From contig JAHHHH010000004.1 in NCBI GenBank assembly GCA_019359415.1, forward strand, positions 62,001-126,000: 64,000 nucleotides of DNA, read 5' to 3'. The notes beneath the pieces were generated by a model. That model searched no databases. It saw only the letters and a program-made list of their open reading frames with translations, and had not been told where the DNA came from. Shown piece after piece: positions 60,646 through 64,000 of this stretch (position 1 is the first letter of the stretch; each line of letters begins with the position of its first letter). The DNA comes from Iphinoe sp. HA4291-MV1 (GTDB taxonomy: Bacteria; Cyanobacteriota; Cyanobacteriia; Cyanobacteriales; Nostocaceae). The position numbers and the translations under genes were made by a program.

Positions 60646-62901
60646 ATGGCAAAACTTAGTGTGCAATTACCACCTTCCGGAGGTCATGTATCCCAAGTAG
60701 CTGTAGTGGCAAAAAATGGGATTTCTATAGTTGAGAGCAATGGACACTCACAGATCCAGTCTTCCAAAGTTCCATACAGCCTTGTGCATACGATCCCAGG
60801 AAGAGTCAGGTTGCGAGTACCTCGTTTGCGTCGCGATGCAGACTATGCACAGCGCCTTCAAGTGTTGTTGGAGGCTGACGCCCTTGTGACAAGTGTCCGT
60901 ATTAAACGTGCAGCAGCGTCACTGACAGTGACTTATAAATCCAGCAAAATTTCAGATACTAAAATACGTTCGCATCTGGGCTATTTGATCCAAGCAGCCA
61001 GTGAAGTCATCGTTCTTAAACCCTCCAAGCAACAACCTGCATCTGATGCAGAAGAGAAATCTTGGCCTGGGATGCAACTTTCAGCTTTGGCTACGGCTTT
61101 AGCTGTATTGGGTGGACCATTCGGATTATCTATTCCGCCTATTATGGTTGCAGGAACTATAGCCCTTGCCACATTACCTGTTGTCAAACGAGCTTGGGAG
61201 GGGATCAAGGATGAGCGAAAACTGAATATTGATTTTCTGGATTTTATGGCTATTGCCATTACCACAGTTCAGGGTCAATTTCTCACACCTGCGCTGATGC
61301 TGAGTTTAATTGAAATTGGCGAGAACATACGCGATCGCACGGCTCGTTCTTCGGCTCAGCAAACTTTGGATTTGTTGAGTTCTCTCGGACAGTTCGTCTG
61401 GGTGGAACGTGATGGGGAAAAAGTGCAAATTCCCATTCAAGACGTGCAGCCAGGGGATACAGTCATTGTTTACCCTGGCGAACAAGTCCCGGTGGATGGT
61501 ACTATCCTGCGGGGTAACGCACTGTTGGATGAGCAGAAACTGACTGGTGAGTCTATGCCAGTATTGAAGAGAAAGGGACAAACCGTTTATGCCTCAACTC
61601 TCATGCGGGAGGGACGAATTTACATTGCGGCGGAACGGGTAGGTAACGACACCTGTGCCGGACAGAGCATTCGGTTGATGCAAGAAGCTCCCGTTCACGA
61701 TACCCGTATGGAAAACCATGTTCTGAAAATTGCTCAAAAAGCAGTCTTGCCAACATTGCTACTTGGTGGGGCTGTATTTGCCACAACTCGCAACCCAGCA
61801 CGAGCAGCCAGCGTCCTGACTCTAGACTTTGCCACTGGTATTCGCGTATCAGTTCCCACAACAGTTTTGGCAGCGCTTACCTATGCAGCGCGGCGCGGTG
61901 TTCTTATCCGTAGCGGACGAGCGCTAGAAAAACTTGCAGAGGTTGACACCATTGTGTTTGATAAGACAGGCACACTAACTAAAGGTGAAGTAGCTGTTGT
62001 TGGTGTCAAAAGTCTCAATGGAGCAACGTCAACAACACGAGTGCTGGAACTCGCTGCGGCTGCTGAACAGCGTCTGACTCACCCAGTGGCAGAGGCGATC
62101 GTGCGCTATGCTCAAGAACGGAAAATAGAAGTGCTTCCCCGTGCCAAGTGGGATTACCAACTTGGTCTAGGTGTGCGAGCAGAGATTGACGGAGAAACCG
62201 TTTACGTCGGTAGTGAGCGCTATCTGCGTCAAGAAGGCATTGAGATGAATCTCAATGGACACCAAAAGCAGGCAACTTCAGTCATTTATGTTGCTAGCAA
62301 TGGTCAACTTCAAGGTAGAATAAAATACAGTGACATACTCCGTCCAGAAAGCCAAGAAGTGATCACAGCACTGTTGACAGTTGAAGGTGTGGAAGTTCAC
62401 ATGCTGACTGGAGATAACAGACGAACTGCTAGCGCTGTGGCTGCTCAACTTGGAATTCCTCCAACGCATACCCACGCAGAAGCTTTTCCTGAGCAAAAAG
62501 CAACTGTTGTCCGCGAACTGCACGAACAAGGCAAGACAGTTGCATTTGTTGGTGATGGAATCAATGATTCACCAGCTTTAGCCTATGCTGATGTTTCTGT
62601 TTCCTTCGCCAACGGTTCTGAAATTGCTCGCGAAACAGCGGATGTAGTGCTGATGCAGAATGACTTGCATGGTCTATTGGAGGCAATTGAAATTGCCCGT
62701 AATGCTAGGCAATTGATTCACCAAAACACAGGTCTGATTGCTGTTCCTAACATAGTAGCATTAGCGATCGCAGTTTTGTTTGGTCTTAACCCCCTAGCAG
62801 CGACGATGGTTAATAATGGCTCAACAGTCGTTGCAGGAGTTAATGGTTTGCGCCCAATTTTCAAAAGCCGCAAGCAAAAATCTCTACCATCAGCAGGATG
62901 A
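60646..62901 (+). CDS. P1B-type ATPase-like heavy-metal transporter without CPx motif
   Basis: A 751-residue P-type ATPase. The N-terminus carries an HMA_2 module (residues ~38-105, VPYSLVHTIPGRVRLRVP). Actuator motif TGES is at 300-303, phosphorylation site DKTGT at 439-443, HP motif in LTHPVAE, and hinge motif GDGINDSPAL at ~636-645. At the membrane helix that normally holds the CPC metal motif it reads LDFATGIRVSVPT (~393-405), so both cysteines are absent (F and T in place). Relatives with a D-F-x-C pattern are known in non-classical groups. The metal specificity is unclear; Mn or other ions are possible. Start at ATG 60646; the longer frame to 60559 adds a hydrophobic stretch. Confidence 0.88.
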   Translation: MAKLSVQLPPSGGHVSQVAVVAKNGISIVESNGHSQIQSSKVPYSLVHTIPGRVRLRVPRLRRDADYAQRLQVLLEADALVTSVRIKRAAASLTVTYKSSKISDTKIRSHLGYLIQAASEVIVLKPSKQQPASDAEEKSWPGMQLSALATALAVLGGPFGLSIPPIMVAGTIALATLPVVKRAWEGIKDERKLNIDFLDFMAIAITTVQGQFLTPALMLSLIEIGENIRDRTARSSAQQTLDLLSSLGQFVWVERDGEKVQIPIQDVQPGDTVIVYPGEQVPVDGTILRGNALLDEQKLTGESMPVLKRKGQTVYASTLMREGRIYIAAERVGNDTCAGQSIRLMQEAPVHDTRMENHVLKIAQKAVLPTLLLGGAVFATTRNPARAASVLTLDFATGIRVSVPTTVLAALTYAARRGVLIRSGRALEKLAEVDTIVFDKTGTLTKGEVAVVGVKSLNGATSTTRVLELAAAAEQRLTHPVAEAIVRYAQERKIEVLPRAKWDYQLGLGVRAEIDGETVYVGSERYLRQEGIEMNLNGHQKQATSVIYVASNGQLQGRIKYSDILRPESQEVITALLTVEGVEVHMLTGDNRRTASAVAAQLGIPPTHTHAEAFPEQKATVVRELHEQGKTVAFVGDGINDSPALAYADVSVSFANGSEIARETADVVLMQNDLHGLLEAIEIARNARQLIHQNTGLIAVPNIVALAIAVLFGLNPLAATMVNNGSTVVAGVNGLRPIFKSRKQKSLPSAG

Positions 62902-62972
62902 GATAGCTGTCTTAACGACAGTATAATTAGAAAATTTGTAAAAATTTTTCAAATCACAGGAGGAAAATAATC

Positions 62973-63281
62973 ATGGCACCTAAAATTACTGATTTTGTTG
63001 AAGACGCTGGCGCACCTGGCATTATAGCCGGTATTGGAGCAGTACTCCTAGCACCTGTCGTGATTCCAGTTGTGGCAGGCGTTGGTAAACCCATTGCCAA
63101 GTCAATCATCAAGGGCGGACTTGTTCTTTTTGAAAAAAGCAGGGGAGCCGTTGCAGAACTTGGTGAAACTTGGGAGGACATGGTAGCTGAAGCAAGAGCA
63201 GAACTTGCAGAAGGAAGACAGCTACCAGCAGTGGATGTTGCGAGCACCTCTGTGGACAATGGACCCGATAATGGTGCATAA
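62973..63281 (+). CDS. DUF5132 glycine-zipper-type membrane protein
   Basis: A 102-residue protein with one hydrophobic, Gly/Ala/Pro-rich segment (residues ~11-42, PGIIAGIGAVLLAPVVIPVVAG) and an amphipathic acidic tail (EKSRGAVAELGETWEDMVAEARAELAEG). This fits DUF5132, found beside HMA_2 and P-type ATPase genes. It resembles in design the mycobacterial PacL proteins (DUF1490) that scaffold CtpC; this is analogy, not homology. An AGGAGG ribosome binding site lies close before the ATG. Confidence 0.85.
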   Translation: MAPKITDFVEDAGAPGIIAGIGAVLLAPVVIPVVAGVGKPIAKSIIKGGLVLFEKSRGAVAELGETWEDMVAEARAELAEGRQLPAVDVASTSVDNGPDNGA

Positions 63282-63293
63282 TTCTCAGTCCAT

Positions 63294-63326
63294 TTGGCGT
63301 TCCTTGGCTTAGCTAGGGAACACCAA
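63294..63326 (+). terminator. Hairpin after the DUF5132 gene
   Basis: TTGGCGTTCC (63294-63303) pairs with GGAACACCAA (63317-63326) at 9 of 10 positions. There is no T-run; it may be a weak terminator or a processing structure before the next gene. Confidence 0.4.
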
Positions 63327-63344
63327 GGGAATTCGTAATTCTTA

Positions 63345-63390
63345 ACAGTTATCAGTTATCAGTTATCACTGTTCATTGTTCACTGTTTAA
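63345..63390 (+). repeat. CAGTTAT heptanucleotide tandem repeat
   Basis: Three CAGTTAT heptamers, followed by degenerate ACTGTTC/ATTGTTC units. A short tandem repeat of the cyanobacterial type, non-coding. Confidence 0.8.
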
Positions 63391-63423
63391 GAATTACAAT
63401 TTCTAAATTAGGAGGGTAGTTAA

Positions 63424-64000
63424 GTGTCAAGAAATGGTTATATTAATCTCACTCAGATGCCACAGATTATTGATGAAAAATCTATAAAAAAAGCTTTTCA
63501 ACCTATATCTACACGGGTTGTCAGTTCTACCCCAGGAAGGCTACGTTTGAGAGTTGCACAGCCTCACCGTCAATCTAGGGACATGCAACGGATTGCCAAT
63601 GTGCTACAAGCAAATCCTAATATTAATCAGGTACGAACTAATATTCAAAATGGCAGTATTGTCATAAATCACGATGCTCAAGATGGAAGTCTTGACGATG
63701 TTTACGCGACGTTGCGCGATTTAGGTGTTATTTTTGGTGATGTTGCATTAGGAAAATCTGAAGCAGCAGCAGAAGTATCAAATGCAGTTGTTGACTTGAA
63801 TAAACGAGTTAAACAAGCGACGAATAATGCTGTTGATTTGCGCTTTCTTTTTCCTTTAGGACTCGGTGTCCTTTCTATTCGGCAGTTAGTTGCTAGGGGA
63901 TTGCAGTTAGAAATTATTCCTTGGTATGTGTTGGCTTGGTACGCTTTTGATAGTTTTATAAAACTGCACGGTACGAGTCAAGTACACTCAAGTAAAGAGT
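63424..64000 (+). CDS. HMA_2-domain protein, partial
   Basis: From a GTG at 63424 preceded by GGAGGGTAG, the frame stays open to the window edge (192 codons visible). It has an HMA_2 module near residues 28-95 (VVSSTPGRLRLRVAQPHRQSRDMQRIANVLQ), then a helical segment (AAAEVSNAVVDLNKRVKQATNN) and a hydrophobic stretch (FLFPLGLGVLSIRQLVARGL). It repeats the domain of the previous genes and belongs to the same cluster. Its C-terminus lies outside the window. Confidence 0.8.
   Translation, partial: MSRNGYINLTQMPQIIDEKSIKKAFQPISTRVVSSTPGRLRLRVAQPHRQSRDMQRIANVLQANPNINQVRTNIQNGSIVINHDAQDGSLDDVYATLRDLGVIFGDVALGKSEAAAEVSNAVVDLNKRVKQATNNAVDLRFLFPLGLGVLSIRQLVARGLQLEIIPWYVLAWYAFDSFIKLHGTSQVHSSKE

Overview
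The window comes from a filamentous, probably heterocyst-forming cyanobacterium (Nostocales type). The evidence is a ferrochelatase with the C-terminal chlorophyll-binding-like helix found in cyanobacteria, many GCGATCGC-type (HIP1) sites, abundant heptanucleotide tandem repeats, and several families seen mainly in cyanobacteria (TIGR03792, fused response regulator/thioredoxin-reductase-like protein, DUF5132/HMA_2 cluster). The genus cannot be fixed from the sequence alone.

Layout. 1-5.4 kb: a DCC-family redox protein cut by the window edge, an AraC-type regulator, a retropepsin-like protease, Dps, a pirin and two small secreted proteins. 5.7-17.5 kb: an RND efflux pair with a clear terminator, then one-direction genes for a tandem ABM-domain protein, an Old Yellow Enzyme, an MFS transporter, an SDR, a quinone-reductase-like MDR, an NAD-dependent epimerase and a VOC protein, which reads as a detoxification and efflux region. 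17.5-23.6 kb: a signalling group made of a receiver/glutaredoxin-like/thioredoxin-reductase-like fusion that lacks the redox cysteines and two cyclic-nucleotide-domain histidine kinases, with a Phd/PIN toxin-antitoxin pair and a GNAT enzyme in between. 24-29 kb: dnaB, an FKBP isomerase, small proteins and repeat-rich gaps.

29.4-50.4 kb is an accessory, defence-like region. It holds a Uma2 nuclease, a 1279-residue NACHT ATPase ending in 13 nearly identical 34-residue HEAT-like repeats that differ mainly at a few positions, a RelE-type toxin pair, HicAB, an HNH endonuclease, a probable small toxin/immunity pair and a type III-A CRISPR-Cas operon. The operon order is cas10, csm2, csm3, csm4, csm5, cas6, a CARF-HEPN RNase and a CARF-only protein, with a second, convergent Cas6 that carries a C-terminal helix-turn-helix. 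No CRISPR array and no cas1/cas2 lie in the window. hemH and a methyltransferase sit inside this region.

50.7-64 kb: an ECF sigma/anti-sigma pair facing a set of exported proteins (cupredoxin lipoprotein, Tat-type metallophosphoesterase), dnaA, an HtrA-type protease whose 5' end has been invaded by heptamer repeats, peptide deformylase, and a run of HMA_2-domain proteins around a P1B-like ATPase without the CPx cysteines and a DUF5132 glycine-zipper protein. This last run continues past the right edge.

Two families of short non-autonomous mobile elements can be defined from the sequence itself. One has AGGACTTACGCA ends with 5-bp flanking direct repeats (two copies). The other has GGGAGCATCCCAA ends with 9-bp target duplications (two copies). 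The most interesting systems are the NACHT protein with its hypervariable repeat array, the type III-A locus with its unusual accessory proteins, and the HMA_2/DUF5132/ATPase cluster.
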